Below, in pieces: positions 12,665-12,956 of a stretch of 12,956 bases of DNA. Source of the stretch: Christensenella sp. UBA7102 (lineage in GTDB: Bacteria > Bacillota > Clostridia > Christensenellales > UBA1750). Where the stretch lies: the NCBI GenBank assembly GCA_002492415.1, contig DKYK01000001.1:983-13938 (forward strand), given 5' to 3'. The notes under the pieces are model-generated. The model was given only the letters and a program-made list of their open reading frames with translations, did no database searches and had not been told where the DNA came from. The translations under genes were made by a program, and so were the position numbers. Positions within the stretch are counted from its first letter, which is position 1; the number at the start of each line of letters is the position of its first letter.

Positions 12665-12889
12665 ATGGCCGTAGACATCAAGGCAAAAGCCGAAGAAATC
12701 GCAAAGAAGATCGCATCCGATAAAGCGCTGCAGGCACAGTTCCAAAAACAGCCCACTCAGGCCGTGGAATCGCTGCTGGGCATCGATCTGCCCGACGGCG
12801 CCGTGGAAAAGATCGTCGAGGCCGTAAAGGCCCGCCTGACCGCTGGCAAGCTGGGCGACGCGCTCTCCTCCATCAAAAAGCTGTTTTAA
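12665..12889 (+). CDS. Small helical protein of unknown function (74 residues)
   Basis: A 74-residue protein starting MAVDIKAKAEEIAKKIASDK. The pattern is helix (about 3-28), then a PTQAVESLLGIDLPDGAVEKIVEAVKARLT core, then a final GKLGDALSSIKKLF. Short proteins of this kind (a GIDLPD turn between helices, ending in KKLF) occur in many Clostridia and are usually annotated as hypothetical; this is recall, not a search. It has no signal peptide, cysteine, or double-glycine cleavage site, which argues against a secreted bacteriocin precursor. AAAGGAG lies 9 nt before the ATG, and the gene starts 28 nt after the E2-like stop codon, so it is probably co-transcribed. A partner or adaptor role for the E2-like protein is possible but unproven. 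Confidence 0.8.
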   Translation: MAVDIKAKAEEIAKKIASDKALQAQFQKQPTQAVESLLGIDLPDGAVEKIVEAVKARLTAGKLGDALSSIKKLF

Positions 12890-12901
12890 TTTCGTCTCAA
12901 A

Positions 12902-12933
12902 TGGGCCGCATCGCCATTCCGCGATGCGGCCCA
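12902..12933 (+). terminator. 13-bp hairpin after the small protein gene
   Basis: TGGGCCGCATCGC (12902-12914) pairs perfectly with 12921-12933 around a 6-nt loop, 12 nt after the stop codon. The stem is not followed by T residues on the plus strand (CAGACTGTC follows), so intrinsic termination may be weak. On the minus strand a short TTTGAG follows, so a convergent gene to the right could also use it. Confidence 0.6.
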
Positions 12934-12956
12934 CAGACTGTCAAAAAACGAGAAAG

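Noticed and set aside
11704..12756. 350-codon minus-strand frame opposite the E2-like gene
   Set aside because: It runs through both the E2-like gene and the start of the small gene, and shows no family features.
11552..12949. 11-base repeat TGTCAAAAAAC at 11552-11562 and 12939-12949, flanking the E2-like/small-protein pair
   Set aside because: A chance estimate gives many identical 11-mers in a 13-kb window, and neither flank extends the match, so it is not evidence of an insertion.
1..12956. CRISPR array, tRNA, rRNA, transposase or phage genes
   Set aside because: Read on both strands; no regularly spaced repeats, cloverleaf sequences, transposase motifs or phage structural genes were seen.

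Overview
The window looks like a chromosomal segment from a G+C-rich member of the Clostridia. The RpoB N-terminus (MVHAVQMGKRTRMSFSKIEE) is of the clostridial type, ribosome-binding sites are strong AGGAGG-like sites, promoters are sigma-A-like (TTGACN/TATAAT), and coding sequence is rich in G/C at third positions. No phage, transposon, CRISPR array, tRNA or rRNA was seen. The nearest genus cannot be fixed from the sequence alone.

Layout, left to right. (1) 1-1286, minus: the first 428 codons of rpoB, running off the left edge. It has its own extended -10 promoter and a leader of about 185 nt, and is not preceded by rplJ-rplL. (2) 1676-2791, plus: a 371-residue anion-permease-like membrane protein of the ArsB/NhaD/CitM superfamily, divergent from rpoB and closed by a strong terminator. 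(3) 2904-4548, plus: an ECF sigma factor overlapping a single-pass membrane protein, probably its anti-sigma factor, which has two possible start sites; a strong terminator follows. (4) 4646-5833, minus: a transglutaminase-like lipoprotein with an intact Cys-His-Asp triad and a near-consensus promoter. (5) 5931-7724, minus: oleate hydratase with its own promoter. (6) 7870-11471, minus: a MATE efflux pump, an AraC regulator, an Asp/Glu-racemase-family protein and a TetR regulator, all in the same direction, with hairpins at the later junctions that may set relative expression. (7) 11773-12889, plus: a stand-alone E2/CAT-fold acyltransferase-like protein whose catalytic HxxxDG His is Glu, followed by a 74-residue helical protein of unknown function.

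How the parts may work together. The sigma/membrane-protein pair is a likely envelope-signal module. MATE plus AraC is likely a self-contained, inducible export unit. TetR sits just upstream of oleate hydratase and is a plausible, unproven regulator of it; oleate hydratase detoxifies unsaturated fatty acids by hydrating them. The least understood unit is the E2-like protein with its small partner. I found no clear new multi-gene defence or mobile system; most of the window is ordinary housekeeping and accessory chromosome.
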